A stretch of 64,000 bases of DNA from Tubiluchus corallicola (taxonomy: Eukaryota > Priapulida > Priapulimorpha > Priapulimorphida > Tubiluchidae). Below are positions 1 through 60,972 of this stretch, piece after piece (positions within the stretch are counted from its first letter, which is position 1; every line of letters begins with the position of its first letter). The notes below the pieces were generated by a model. The model saw nothing but the letters and a program-made list of their open reading frames with translations, had not been told where the DNA came from and made no database searches. Position numbers and translations under genes: made by a program. The stretch covers positions 1 through 64,000 of the forward strand of contig JAQGDQ010000683.1 in NCBI GenBank assembly GCA_030141605.1, read 5' to 3'.

Positions 1-1907
1 ACGTATTTTGGTTAGTTTGTTTATTCTTTCTACAGCACATGTGAATATACATACACTGGTAGTGAATTATTAGTCCTGTACCAATAAAATTATAGTTATT
101 TTTCTGTTTTTGGGACGTATTTTGGTTAGTTTGTTTATTCTTTCTACAGCACGTGTGAATATGCACACACTAGTAGTGAATTATTAAGACTGTACCAATA
201 AAACCAATAGTCATTTTTCTATTTTTGGGACGTATTTTGGTTAGTTTGTTTATTCTTTCTACAGCGCATGTGAATATGCACACAATGGTAAGGAATTATT
301 AGGACTGTGCCAATAAAACCGTAAAATGGTTACTTTCATGGATTTCTTCGGTTTTGCAGAATAATTGTTCTTCTTCTTGTATCATGGATGTTTACAGTGA
401 TGTCAAATATAATAGAGAGATTTGACGCAACTGGTCATGCGAGTCCAGTGCTAAAGTATTAATTATTATCTTAGCTATTTACACTTGCCCTGAAGACCTT
501 TGCACATTTGTGCACATGTGCTTGCATACCTGACCCGTTATGCCTGTTTATACTGTTCATTTGGGCCATTAACATTCGCGTGTTCGACTGTGTGACTCTT
601 ATGGTTACATAATTCACTGTTATCACTGCTGCATGGAAGTTGCTTAGAACTTGTTTCTTCGTATTTCCTTATGAGTGAAGTATGTTGTCTTTTAAACAGG
701 TCAATTTATGCATCTTGACTTGTTAGTAAACAAGAAAGATAAACAACAAACAAGTTCCAAACTTCTTTTTTTAGATAAATTCATAACGGTCAAATAAACT
801 GGTAAAACATTAATCTTCACTGTGCATCAAAAGTTAAAATTGCATAAACTTCAAAACAGTCTGTTTTAAAATCATCACACTTGACTTGTTAGCAAACAAG
901 AAAGATAAACAACAAACAAGTTCCAAACTTCTTTTTTTGAGACAACTTCATAATCAGCAAGCAAAATATTACAATGTTAATCTTCACAACTTGTATAATG
1001 AAAAAGTCAAGATGCATAAATTGACCTGTTTAAAAGACAACATACTTCACTCATAAGGAAATCAAAAGAAACAATTTCTAAACAACTTCTAAGTAGCAGT
1101 GATAACACTGAATTATGTAACCACAAGAGTCAAACAGTTGAACTCATAAAGCAAAATATTAATCTTCACAGCTTGTTTAATGAAAAAGTCAAGATGCATA
1201 AATTGACCTGTTTAAAAGACAACATACTTCACTCATAAGGAAATACGAAGAAACAAGTTCTAAGCAACTTCCATGCAGCAGTGATAACAGTGAATTATGT
1301 AACCATAAGAGTCACACAGTCGAACACGCGAATGTTAATGGCCCAAATGAACAGTATAAACAGGCATAACGGGTCAGGTATGCAAGCACATGTGCACAAA
1401 TGTGCAAAGGTCTTCAGGGCAAGTGTAAATAGCTAAGATAATAATTAATACTTTAGCACTGGACTCGCATGACCAGTTGCGTCAAATCTCTCTATTATAT
1501 TTGACATCACTGTAAACATCCATGATACAAGAAGAAGAACAATTATTCTGCAAAACCGAAGAAATCCATGAAAGTAACCATTTTACGGTTTTATTGGCAC
1601 AGTCCTAATAATTCCTTACCATTGTGTGCATATTAACATGTGCTGTAGAAAGAATAAACAAACTAACCAAAATACGTCCCAAAAATAGAAAAATGACTAT
1701 TGGTTTTATTGGTACAGTCTTAATAATTCACTACTAGTGTGTGCATATTCACACGTGCTGTAGAAAGAATAAACAAACTAACCAAAATACGTCCCAAAAA
1801 CAGAAAAATAACTATAATTTTATTGGTACAGGACTAATAATTCACTACCAGTGTATGTATATTCACATGTGCTGTAGAAAGAATAAACAAACTAACCAAA
1901 ATATGTC
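1..1907. repeat. Giant imperfect palindrome (foldback-like element)
   Basis: Bases 1-722 are the near-exact reverse complement of 1187-1907. Each arm is itself built of about three tandem ~117-bp units (GGGACGTATTTTGGTTAG and following) plus a single-copy inner part. The ~460-bp centre holds a further degenerate copy of the inner arm (1005-1150) and a direct duplication (about 715-790 and 880-950). Long inverted arms made of short tandem repeats are typical of foldback-type DNA transposons. No transposase is visible. The left end lies at or before the window edge, so no target-site duplication can be checked. Confidence 0.85.
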
Positions 1908-3219
1908 CTAAAAAGAGATTATTTTAAATTGAATAATTGAATGACTATTCACTTAAAGAGAAGACACATTTTATGCATCTTAGTAAACCCTTTCAGTCCC
2001 AAATTATTTTTTAATAAGAAAAAAAATTTTGGCTTGGTACTTTTGTTCAGTATGTCCATCTTGTTTACACATAATAATTATTTTTTTCTACCTGTGCCCG
2101 CGTGCTAAATATAGCCTGTATCCCAGGGGATACATTGGGATTCAACGGAAGCATAAAATGTGCTTCATTTTGCAACTGCTGATAATTTTTTAAAGTATTT
2201 AAGACATTTAGTATGCATGCTATGCTGATCTGTACAAAGTCGTCTCTATAGTACTGTACCTTGCGCAGTTTTTTATGTTACGTAGATTTTCTAGTTTGTC
2301 ATTTTATCACCATTTTTAGTCTATTGTTATTGGCGTAAATCAAAATAACTATTAACAGATCAAATAACTGTCAGTTTTAAAATTTTATTAATTTTAAAGG
2401 CGGAGAATATTCTCGTATCCCACGGGATACAACGGGTATGAAAGGGTTAATCATGCGTGGATTCAACTACCCATTTTCTCGGCAAGATTATTTTTCAGAA
2501 ACTAACGTTACTAATGCAGTCAGGCATTTCTGTTCTAGTTACACAGATTATGCTTTATAATAACAAATTCTAACCCCTGCGCACGGACAAGTCGTAAAAC
2601 ACAATTATTAAAGTTGAGACGTGTTTACACTCTTCTATAAATAAACAAGATTCATTTTATCATTTCTCATAGCGAATATAACTACATTTATTAGGCCATT
2701 AATATGTTATTACTTGTAGAAGAGTTTAGTGAAGTGCTATAACGGTTGTTGTGGGTTTAGTTAATAAATAAATATGAAATGAAATAAAAAAATCACTTTC
2801 CTCTAAATGCAATTACCGAATCAAAAATATAAATTGCAAAAACAAAAATTGTAAAATTTCTCTGTAGTTTTTGCATACTCTGTCTTACACATATGTGGCA
2901 ACCAATACATTTCCATTTGCTGTCATAGCTTGTTATAACATGCATTTCCGTGTACTTCTTAGCTAACATGTTGTTGAAGGTAAAGTAGACTTAACTACAA
3001 CAAAATACTTGCACTTTACAGAAAAGACCCACAATATTTGTACAGGTTTCTGTCTCATCGGAAGCAGGCGAGTAATTTAAATAATGTTTGGATTGGCATT
3101 GAATCACATAAACTAATTCCTCTATTAAACAATATGTAAGCGCTTTCTGAAGCGCTTTCTGCTAGCTACATCTCACGATTCAAAACCAATGAAAAATATC
3201 GTCACAGATGCCTATAATT
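1908..3219. other. AT-rich non-coding stretch
   Basis: No long open frame, RNA gene or clear repeat structure was recognised here. The phrase about a 'valid exon' cannot be supported anywhere in this stretch. It would be intronic if the minus-strand exon at 3794-3856 is real. Confidence 0.4.
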
Positions 3220-3742
3220 CAGGGATGAGAATGACAAATTGCAAAAAACTCTGAAACAGGCCGGGATTTTTGGGGTCACCTATGTCCACCAATGGAGTTG
3301 AGGGGCAAAGCCCCCTGGGAGCCAGCAACAAATTGCAATTTTGTGACCATAGAGAGCCTCTAAGTGGACTTAAAATATCAATTACCTTATTTCATGCATA
3401 ATTTAAAATACCCAACTATCAAGGATACATGATACCTAATTGTCTCAAAAACACCTAAGTACTGGCCGCTCCTATGCAAAAGTATATAAAAACTGTCTGC
3501 AATTGACTCAAATAACTCCGCACAATTGATTCTATATTTTTATACATAGAGATATACACGTGGTTACACTGATGTACGTGATGTAAACAAAGTGACGGCC
3601 TGCCAACTAGCGGTCAGCTTGTGAAATAACGTACTGGGTCCGTAAAAGTTTTCTCAACGAATTTACGCGATTTACAAAAATGGCACTACTGGTCTTCCAA
3701 AAACTCGTAATTCCACGTATCCGCGGAAAATTCTCATCCCTG
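3220..3742 (+). mobile_element. MITE, CAGGGATGAGAAT family, copy 1
   Basis: The element is bounded by inverted termini CAGGGATGAGAAT and ATTCTCATCCCTG. The flanks ataatt and acaatt suggest a 6-bp target duplication with one mismatch. A second copy in the opposite orientation lies at 23963-24490 and shares the interior, including a GGGGCAAAGCCCC-like stretch. There is no coding capacity. The termini resemble hAT-type ends, but a 6-bp duplication is shorter than the usual 8 bp, so the superfamily stays open. Confidence 0.8.
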
Positions 3743-3793
3743 ACAATTACGACAACTTGCTAAACGTTTTGATGAAAACACAGTTTTCCATAC

Positions 3794-3856
3794 CTTATCA
3801 GAGTCTTCACTCAACAGTTGGCTTTCCACGGTGATTCCTATCTGATCGGGATCCAT
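3794..3856 (-). CDS. Possible first coding exon of a divergent gene
   Basis: On the minus strand an ATG with A at -3 and G at +4 opens 21 codons (MDPDQIGITV... ending in SEDSDK) followed directly by a GTATGG donor. The peptide is acidic and Ser-rich. I do not recognise it and found no second exon to the left, where the MITE and the palindrome lie. A short ATG-to-donor reading frame can arise by chance. Confidence 0.25.
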
Positions 3857-4218
3857 AATTCACTCGTGAATCTAAAAAAAACAACAACAGCAAAATGATC
3901 GGAAGTTAAACCAGTAACTATGCAGGAATGTAATAAATACAACACTAATCCCAGAATAGCAATTCAGAACTACTTGTTTATTTAGTAAAGCCACATGTCA
4001 ACAAGTTGTTTATTCTTTGCATATGAATATACACGTCATGCACCTGTTTGTTTATACATATACTAAGTTATCGTATATATAGTCCCAAGGTCCTCTGACT
4101 AGCTAACAAAACAATAATTTACCTACGTAATAATCAAATTCCATACTCAAGTCTTTTTTATGTTTGCACTGTGCCTCTTTAGCTAAACAACAAAGTAAAA
4201 GAAATCAAGGTACAAAAA

Positions 4219-5951
4219 CAGTGGCAGATCGTGTATAGGTACCGTGGAACTGCAACACCCTCAGTGGCAGATTGTGTATAGGTACCGTGGAACCGCAGCA
4301 TCCCCAGTGACAGATCGTGTATAGGTACCGTGGAACTGCAGCACCCCCAGTGGCAGATCGTGTATAGGTACCGTGGAACTGCAGCACCCCCAGTGGCAGA
4401 TCGTGTATAGGTACCGTGGGACTGCAACACCCTCAGTGGCAGATCGTGTACAGGTACCGTGGAACTGCAGCACCCCCAGTGGCAGATCGTGTATAGGTAC
4501 CGTGGAACTGCAGCACCCCCAGTGGCAGATCGTGTATAGGTATCGTGGAACTGCAGCACCCCCAGTGACAGATCGTGTATAGGTATCGTGGAACTGCAGC
4601 ACCCCCAGTGGCAGATCGTGTATAGGTACCGTGGAACTGCAGCACCCTCAGTGGCAGCTCGTGTATAGGTACTGTGGAACTGCAGCACCCCCAGTGGCAG
4701 ATCGTGTATAGGTACCGTGGAACTGCAGCACCCCCAGTGGCAGATCGTGTATAGGTACCGTGGAACTGCAGCACCCCCAGTGGCAGATCGTGTATAGGTA
4801 CCGTGGAACTGCAGCACCCCCAGTGGCAGATCGTGTATAGGTACCGTGGAACCGCAGCACCCCCAGTGGCAGATCGTGTATAGGTACCGCGGAACTGCAG
4901 CACCCCCAGTGGCAGATCGTGTATAGGTACCGTGGAACTGCAGCACCCCCAGTGGCAGATCGTGTATAGGTGGCGTGGAACTGCAGCACCCCCAGTGGCA
5001 GATCGTGTATAGGTGCCGTGGAACTGCAGCACCCCCAGTGGCAGATCGTGTATAGGTACCGTGGAACTGCAGCACCCCTAGTGGTAGATCGTGTATAGGT
5101 GCCGTGGAACTGCAGCACCCCCAGTGTCAGATCGTGTATAGGTACCGTGGAACTGCAGCACCCCCAGTGGCAGATCGTGTATAGATACCGTGGAACTGCA
5201 GCACCCCCAGTGGCAGCTCACATATAGGTACCGTGGAACTGCAGCACCCCCAGTGGTAGATCGTGTATAGGTACCGTGGAACTGCAGCACCCCCAGTGGC
5301 AGATCGTGTATAGGTACCGTGGAACTGCAGCACCCCCAGTGGCAGATCGTGTATAGGTACCGTGGGACTGCAACACCCTCAGTGGCAGATCGTGTACAGG
5401 TACCGTGGAACTGCAGCACCCCCAGTGGCAGATCGTGTATAGGTACCGTGGAACTGCAGCACCCCCAGTGGCAGATCGTGTATAGGTACCGTGGAACTGC
5501 AGCACCCCCAGTGGCAGATCATGTATAGGTACCGTGGAACTGCAGCACCCCCAGTGGCAGATCGTGTATAGGTACCGTGGAACTGCAGCACCCCCAGTGG
5601 CAGATCGTGTATAGGTACCGTGGAACTGCAGCACCCCAGTGGCAGATCGTGTATAGGTGCCGTGGAACTGCAGCACCCCCAGTGGCAGATCGTGTATAGG
5701 TACCGTGGAACTGCAGCACCCCCAGTGGCAGATCGTGTATAGGTACCGTGGAACTGCAGCACCCCCAGTGGCAGATCGTGTACAGGTACCGTGGAACTGC
5801 AGCACCCCCAGTGGCAGTTCGTGTATAGGTGCCGTGGAACTGCAGCACCCCCAGCGGCAGACCGTGTACAGGTACTGTGGAACTGCAGCACCCCCAGTGG
5901 CAGATCGTGTACAGGTACCGTGGAACTGCAGCACCCCCAGTGGCAGATCGT
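4219..5951. repeat. Minisatellite, 43-bp unit, about 40 copies
   Basis: The unit contains GGCAGATCGTGTATAGGTAC and CTGCAGCACCCCCAGT. Because 43 is not a multiple of 3, all frames cycle through the array and give long but meaningless open frames on both strands. The copies are highly alike, and shared variants such as GGGACTGCAACACCCTC recur at about 4.4 and 5.36 kb. That implies block duplication of several hundred bases. The array is GC-rich compared with its surroundings. Confidence 0.95.
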
Positions 5952-6375
5952 GCTTTACACAATGGCTAAAAATTTTGTATAGCAGCGCCCCACTAATTTT
6001 AACTACAGGCAATCCCTGTACAAAACATTAATTATAGCAACAATAATTATAAAACATTAATTATTATAATTTAGTTATTATATTAATATATATAGTGCCA
6101 CTAATATAATAATATAATTTTTTGATTACATGCTGTATATAAGAGAAAAAGAGAATTTTTTTTTTGGTAACAGTAGCTTATTTTTATTTTGTGACATTAT
6201 TTTCACTCTGTGTGCGCAACTGGCTAGGGCAATATGCACAATCTTTCAGCGAAACACTATAACTCAACAGCAGTTTGAGAGAAACAAGCAAGAAACACCC
6301 CCCCGAAGAAAACAGCTCTGCGTACATGACATAACGGGTGATAATATTAAAAAAGCAGTAAACCAGTGTTATCCG

Positions 6376-6729
6376 ATGAGATTGTAGTAATTAATGCTGC
6401 TAAATCGTTTGCATCCACTGCAGTATCAGTATTGTTCTACCTATGAGATTGTAGTAATTAATGCTGCTAAATCATTTGCATCCACTGCAGTATCAGTATT
6501 GTTCTACCTATGAGATTGTAGTAATTAATGCTGCTAAATCGTTTGCATCCACTGCAGTATCAGTATTGTTCTACCTATGAGATTGTAGTAATTAATGCTG
6601 CTAAATCGTTTGCATCCACTGCAGTATCAGTATTGTTCTACCTACGAGATTGTAGTAATTAATGCTGCTAAATCATTTGCATCCACTGCAGTATCAGTAT
6701 TGTTCTACCTATGAGATTGTAGTAATTAA
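6376..6729. repeat. Tandem repeat, 67-bp unit, 5 copies plus a partial
   Basis: The unit starts ATGAGATTGTAGTAATTAAT and ends with CAGTATTGTTCTACCT. Copies differ by single bases, such as aaatcg versus aaatca. It lies about 650 bp upstream of the first resolved coding exon of the SLC4 gene. The short reading frames that cross it show no protein-like composition. Confidence 0.9.
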
Positions 6730-7379
6730 AGGAAAGAACAAGTCACTCATTATGTTGGGTTTATTTTATTATTATCGTTTACACTTAGAAAAATATAACA
6801 AAGAAATTTGTAAAGAATTGTCTATAAAGCATAAATTTAAAATATACGACCTCTGAATAGAAATTTTCAGATGCGGTGGTTGCTGCCATTCACTTAAAAA
6901 AGTCATGACGTAACTGGGAGACTTCATGACTTTTCATAAGCGAATCGTGACTTTCCGTTTCTTAAACTAATTCAAACTTCTGCAGCTTGCCTACTGTTCG
7001 TGCAAAAATATTACAAGATTAGTTATTTAATTTTTTTGTAAAAACTTATTACACTTTTGACGAAGATTGACAGTGGCGGTACTTTTCTTCAAGACGAATG
7101 ACGTCATTGGAAGAATGGTCATTGAAAATGGGAGCACCCAAGCAAGAAGTGATCGCGACTTTAAAGTGATTTTACTAATTACACGAGGCGCTTATTGCAG
7201 TTTTATTACTAAATCCTTCTAACATTTTTCGCGAACATTGAAATAGGCCTAACCTCCTAAAAGTGTTGACCTTTCCTTTAAGAAATCTTCTGTAAATTTA
7301 GCATGCATGAAAGTGGTAGGTTGAGTTGCAGGTAAAGAGGTACGCTCGTAATAATCTCCTTGTTTGCTTTCATTCACAG
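6730..7379. other. Region upstream of the first coding exon; promoter or 5' UTR not resolved
   Basis: This AT-rich DNA ends in TTGCTTTCATTCACAG, a good acceptor directly before the first resolved exon. If that acceptor is used, a non-coding or short coding first exon must lie further left. I saw no convincing TATA box or upstream exon, so the transcription start is unknown. Confidence 0.4.
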
Positions 7380-7415
7380 GAGGAGCAAGGAGGTGTGGAG
7401 CCTCCGTTCGTTACG

Positions 7416-55577
<48,162 letters not shown>

Positions 55578-57625
55578 ATGATGATTTTATTTATTGGTGA
55601 TTAGACTGCAATGACTGTATAAAAGATTGATTGATTTAATGTTGCACCTTGTTGTCATAGTAACATGCTTTGTGTAACTTGAGCTTGTAGATGGTGCCTT
55701 GTACAGCTAAGCACCACGTTTCTTTCATTTTCATCAACTTTACAGATAAACAACTGATTTTTGTAAAAAAAAAAACATTGATAATTCAATCATAGTAAAC
55801 TTTGTAGGTTTGTATCACAATTTGCATGGCAGAGTTGATATGTATTGTTTTATTCATTGCCTCCGTGGTGCTTAAAGGATCGATTAATCACTTCACACAT
55901 CAAATTACCCGATAACATTTCTAATTTTACATTTGAATGAGTTCATTGTTCACTAAGTTTTTTCTCTATGTCGTCCGTATTTTGTAAATTAGATAGATTT
56001 TAGGGAAAGTTGACTATTTCGATTATTGTTTATTCTGTATTAATTAATGTGGCCATTTCAGTTGAAAAAAGCCGTTTCACAAATTGAGCAGCAATGAATA
56101 AACTGTTCAGTATAATAGCACAAAAGAGAAAAAGTATTTAAGTTCTGTAGAGCACAATCAAGTAATGTTAACCAGTTACTAATAATCATATTTAAAATTA
56201 TGAAATATTGTTTAACAAACTTTACAAAGTTGTGATTCAGTTTCACTGCTGACGCTGTTAGGCTTCTATACATATGGTATATTTTTATATATGTAATAAC
56301 ATTTTCCACTTCTGCTTTGTGAAGTGTTATAAGTAAAGTTGTTAGTTTGTTAAAACAGAAATTATTTTTTGCTATGTGAAGAGTAATAATCAATTTATGT
56401 AGGTTTTGTTATTGCTAGTGGGCTGGCAAACTTAGAATTTAGAAAAACTTGATATTTTTGGCAGAGGGGTACATTTACTTTATTTAAACGCTAGTTGAAG
56501 CAGATGAAATTTATCTGCACTTAGTTTGGCCAAGTCTTTCAAATCTCTCTGTTTTTTAGTGTTGGTTCACATGTCTTTATCGTTAGTTATTCAGGTAGTA
56601 CGAAGTTTTTCACACATTTAGTTGTTAAAAACATGGTGCAGAAAATTATTTTCATTCGGGAAAATGAGTGCCTGTTCAAGTAGCTTAGTCCTTGTTGTTG
56701 CAATTATTATGGCTCTATTTTTATACATGTGTTTGGAACTACTGAAAGTTAATCGAGTCTCATAAGTTTATTTAGGTTGCTACAATTTGTTGCTGTAAGA
56801 ACTGGTCAATGAACCAATTCCTTCCACATAAATCTGAAGAAAAATAAGCATGTAGGAGTCGTGAAATGACATTCTTGCTTGGCGTTTGTTTCCGCGTGTT
56901 TAACAAATATGGCATGTAAGCAAACCCACGGCAAACAGGAAAATATTGACTGCTAGACCTGATATAATGTATGATATATCTGCCTAGGTAGATATTTGTA
57001 CAGTCGATGTATTGCTCTGATTAAAATTATTTCCAATTATTTGTTTTTTACTGACTTAGAAAACTGATTGCGTCGTCTTATATTAGATACATAGTTTCTC
57101 ATTGACTGTTAGACATTTTGAAATCTGTTATAACATCAGATAATTATAATTTAGTCTCTGTAAGTATAGATTTCTTTTGTAATTAGATTTCTCGAGTTTT
57201 GTCAAGAGAAACTCTAATTAATTTAATTGTGAAATGAATTAACGAATGAATGCATACAAAAGTTTCCTGTTGTTTTGATACATTAATACGTGCAAAAATA
57301 ATGGCGAGGATGAATTTTCCAATCAGGTAGTGAAGTAATAAAATTTGATTCAAACGTAACACCTTGATGTATCACAATAGTTTAGTCTTAGGGTTAAAAT
57401 TACTACAGTATAATGCAATCTGTAAGCTGCTACAAGTCAGAAATGTACATATACCTAAATGCTACATTATAATAGCTGTTATTCAATAGTACTTAACTTG
57501 TTACAGCAATTTATACTGGTTTGTAATTAGGTGCGTACCTGTGCCAGGTGTCTAGTGTTGGAATATTTTTTTCAATTTCTAGTTTATCTTGGACATTAAT
57601 AAAATTGATCTGTAAAGATATTTTT
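55578..57625 (+). other. SLC4A2-like: Probable SLC4 3' UTR
   Basis: About 2 kb of AT-rich DNA with no coding signal follows the stop. Candidate polyadenylation signals AATAAA occur at 56097 and 57598. The second is followed by T-rich sequence (TTTTTTCTATGG) and is the better candidate for the main end. The real end needs transcript data. Confidence 0.5.
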
Positions 57626-58385
57626 TCTATGGATTTTTATTAAACTATTACCGTACTTTAGATATGATAACTCGACCTTTATCAGCAGTTTACAACAGTC
57701 ATTTTATGGTTCATCACCCACCTGACCACCATGATGTAGACAAACAACCACCTATTAAATTATTTTCACAAAGCTAACTGCAGTAAAAGTTCTACCTAGG
57801 CTTAGCGTAATTTCTTGGATATAATTTTCTCTAAAAAAGTTAGTAAATAATAACTGATTGAGAGAGTCGACTTCCATAAGATGCTCAACGGTCACTGCTC
57901 TAGTGCTATGGGGATATATGTATATTTATTAGCTATATGTGGATTTGGAAAATGAGTTTCAACAACAGGGAATGAAGTAATTGATGTTTTGTTTACTGTA
58001 ACGTTATGCACATGAAGACATGAGAGGCAGTTAGTATTTTTTCATTAATTCCTGCGTTTATCAAATTGCCGAACAAAACTACTTCTATTTAAAGCGAAGA
58101 ATTTCTGGCACAAAGTTGGATGTCATTCGAGTAAATGTTTCGAAACTTGGCTGTTGCTGCATCAGTAGTTGTTGAAAATTTAACCAGGAAGCCAAATAAG
58201 GTATGAACATCTTTACATGTGCGGATGTTAAAAGCAGCTGAGCTTATCTTATCTATGATGGTTTCCACCTTCAACTTCTGTTTTCCTTGGAAAGCAACTA
58301 ATGCAAATTACATCATTTTACAGTCACACATTAAATAATGTTTCACATAGTCTTTGTAAGCTCTCCAGCTAGCGGTCTGAGAATC

Positions 58386-58470
58386 ACCGAGATTGAGTAG
58401 TCTTATGGTCATAGCATTGGACTTGTAGCTCAAAAGTCCCTGGTTCTCATCCAAGCTCTTCCAAATTCCT
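58386..58470 (+). mobile_element. tRNA-like SINE relic
   Basis: TTGGACTTGTAGCTCAAAAGTCC followed by TGGTTCTCATCC resembles the anticodon arm and B-box (GGTTCGANTCC) of a tRNA, with an A-box-like TAGTCTTATGGTCATAGC upstream. The stems are degenerate, so this is not a working tRNA gene. Confidence 0.45.
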
Positions 58471-59199
58471 TTCAGACAAGTTTTAAAAAAGTTGAACAAC
58501 TGTGAGCTCATTCGTTATTAAAAAAACGAAATAAATAATCTTGAAATTAACTATATATATATATATATAGTATATAGTGTATATAGTATATTGTTATAGT
58601 TGTTATATAAGTTGTTATATATACCTATTATGGTTCTAATTAATTTCTCAGGTAAAACGCACCTGTATTACATTGACGTATTAATTATCACAACACAACC
58701 AGATGTTTATGATCAGTAAAAAAAGCTATAAAAATAAAATATGTAAGAACCACATGATTTTTGGAATTGCACAATGCTTAACTACGATGTGTAAGCTAAA
58801 CATTTGTTTATGCCATTATCAAAAAAAGTACCCATTAACATAACCATTGTTATGAAATTCAAAAATTAATAGTGTACTGGTGGTGATTCTAGGTGAAGGG
58901 TAGTTATTTGCTAGCCAGGAAATGCACTTCTTGCTTTGATTGGTAAAACATGGCTGCATGAGCATTGTCCATAAAATGCGTTTATACTGAGACTTGACAA
59001 ATGTACACTAATCTTTGCTTTACAATCATCTTTACAATGACATCAGGACCCAGAGTTCAACTCGTGTACAGTCCCTTCTCATATTCATTTTAATTTCATT
59101 TACAGTATCAATCAGCTGAGAGTGAGTTTCATGGATGGGTCACAAAAAAGAAACAAAAAAATGAGAACGGAAGTTGGTTTGGCCATACTTGATGGAGAG

Positions 59200-60240
59200 T
59201 TTAGAATCATGGTCTCGTAGTTCTCTGTGTGGTTTTGAAAAGAAATCTTGTTCTTGAGAGACCTTTCATAATTTTATAACAATTGACAAGATTAGCAGTA
59301 CATCGGCGTCGTTCCAAAGTGGATATTTTACTAACCAGTTTTTCCTCAAACCATTTTCCGCCAGCAAGAATAGATTGTCTCAAATGTTGAGAAACTCGTG
59401 TATATTTGGCTTTCAAGCTATTTGAAGAAGTCACAAGCCACAAAGTCTAGAGGCAACTTTTATTGCTTTGGCTTTAACAACAACAAAATTCCCAAAGGGC
59501 ATAATCATATTTACGATCACTTGCAGAAGTTCCCCTTGGAGATACTAAAGTATTCACCACATTATTATATTTATCATAAAAGAAACTCCAACAACAATTT
59601 ACATGCTGATCAATTAACTCATTGTAGCAATCAGTACTAGCAAAATAATCCCTAATTTGTGGAAAAGAGGTTTTGTTATAATCTCTCCAAAGACCTGATA
59701 TTAATAGTTGTGTTTAACACAGAAAATACTAGTGCCTTGGTCGCTGGTAGAAGGACAACCAGACTTGGCAGACAATAAATTATGACGATCTGGATAGTAT
59801 GATAAATTACAATTACAGTGACAAAGTGATATTTTTATTCTTCATATTCATACTTTATTATTCATTTTACACATAAAGTTATCAACCTACACTAAGGATG
59901 GTAATTAAGCATGCCAAATAAATGTTTATCTTATGCTGCTGGTTAGAGTCATCTCTAACCGATAAATTCAAAACAACCCCACTGTATCCATATTCCATGT
60001 TAAGGCTAGAGGTATCACCTGTAATGCCTGTTATCTACTGGCATTAGTGTGTGTATGGTACAAGAAATTTTTTTTTATTCCACTCATATTTTAAGATTCG
60101 TTTAAATTCATTTACTGATTTAGATGCTATAGTTTTGCTGCTTAGACCATTTACTACTCGGGTTGCTGAAGGCATACTTCCTTTCATCCAGTCTGGCTCT
60201 GGGCTTAGAGTTTATACGGATGTCCTCTTGTAAATGCTGA
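59200..60240 (-). mobile_element. Decayed LINE (CR1/Jockey-like) reverse-transcriptase C-terminus
   Basis: Minus-strand fragments read LERRRCTANLVNCYKIMKGL (about 59250-59320) and, separately, RKYAFSNPSSKWSKQQNYSI (about 60110-60190). They recall the LE.RRLRGDLI..FKI.NG and R..FFSNRVV..WNSLP...V motifs that end many CR1, L2 and Jockey reverse transcriptases. Their relative order on the minus strand is unusual, so there may be two fragments or a rearrangement. Stops and frameshifts are frequent. Confidence 0.55.
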
Positions 60241-60891
60241 GTTTCTCAAAAAGTGGTTAATTATCAAAAAATGGCACTACCTGTTGAATTATCAATAAAG
60301 GGATGTACTTGCACAGAACACGAAATACGTTTATAAATTATGGTAATTTCATCGTGTCTTGTTGAACTGCGCACCAGTAAATAACACAAATTGACGTCGA
60401 ATCGTTTGCATGGGTTGTTTCTACATATAATAACTGATATTTGTTGTTTAAAATAATTATAATCTTAGACAGCTTTTGAATTACAGTGAAAGCATGGCCA
60501 CTAAAAATTAAACAAAAAACTCCATTGTTAAAACGGACAATTTTGAAAGCTAACCGAGTATAACATGGTAAATTTTGTTGCCATGGTTACTTGCGTATTA
60601 GAACGACGAGTTTTGCTCATTGTTTCAACTGCAGTTTATTTAACATTAACCCCAGTATTTAATATTATATACATAGTAGAGGCAAGAATTATGCTTTCAG
60701 AATCACAATAAACGATATGCCTAAATTAATATTTTAAGAACAATAATCAGGTATCAATGTTTGGGTGCACACTATCACCAGACAGTATGCTACGCTTGTC
60801 AATATTCGTATTGATTCATTTTACCAACGTTACATTTTCAGTTTTGATTCTCTTTTTGTCAAAGCCAGAAGGAGAACGTGCTTTATCTTTC

Positions 60892-60970
60892 TTAAACATA
60901 ACGTAGTAGCTTCATTTGCTGTAATGCCGTCGCACATTCATTGAAAATGGGATTCCGAAAGCAATTAGAC
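60892..60970 (-). CDS. Possible terminal exon of a minus-strand gene
   Basis: On the minus strand a very good acceptor (TTGTTTCTTTTTTCAACATTTCAG in two pieces: TTGTTTCTTTTTTC, AACATTTCAG) is followed by an open frame SNCFRNPIFNECATALQQMK then LLRYV and a stop at 60892. A second frame, LIAFGIPFSMNVRRHYSK, is also open to a stop. AATAAA on the same strand lies near 60634. I recognise neither peptide and found no upstream exon. Confidence 0.25.
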
Positions 60971-60972
60971 CT

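Noticed and set aside
4200-6000. CRISPR array
   Set aside because: The repeats are contiguous with no unique spacers, and the DNA is animal nuclear.
4179-6031. Long open frames on both strands through the 43-bp array
   Set aside because: They follow from a repeat unit lacking stops in the cycling frames. There is no splice context or protein-like composition.
7332-7379. A 48-nt first intron with a start at the ATG near 7304
   Set aside because: The phase does not match exon 1 and the intron would be very short.
58386-58470. Functional tRNA gene
   Set aside because: Acceptor and D stems do not form, and the B-box is off consensus. It looks like a SINE relic.
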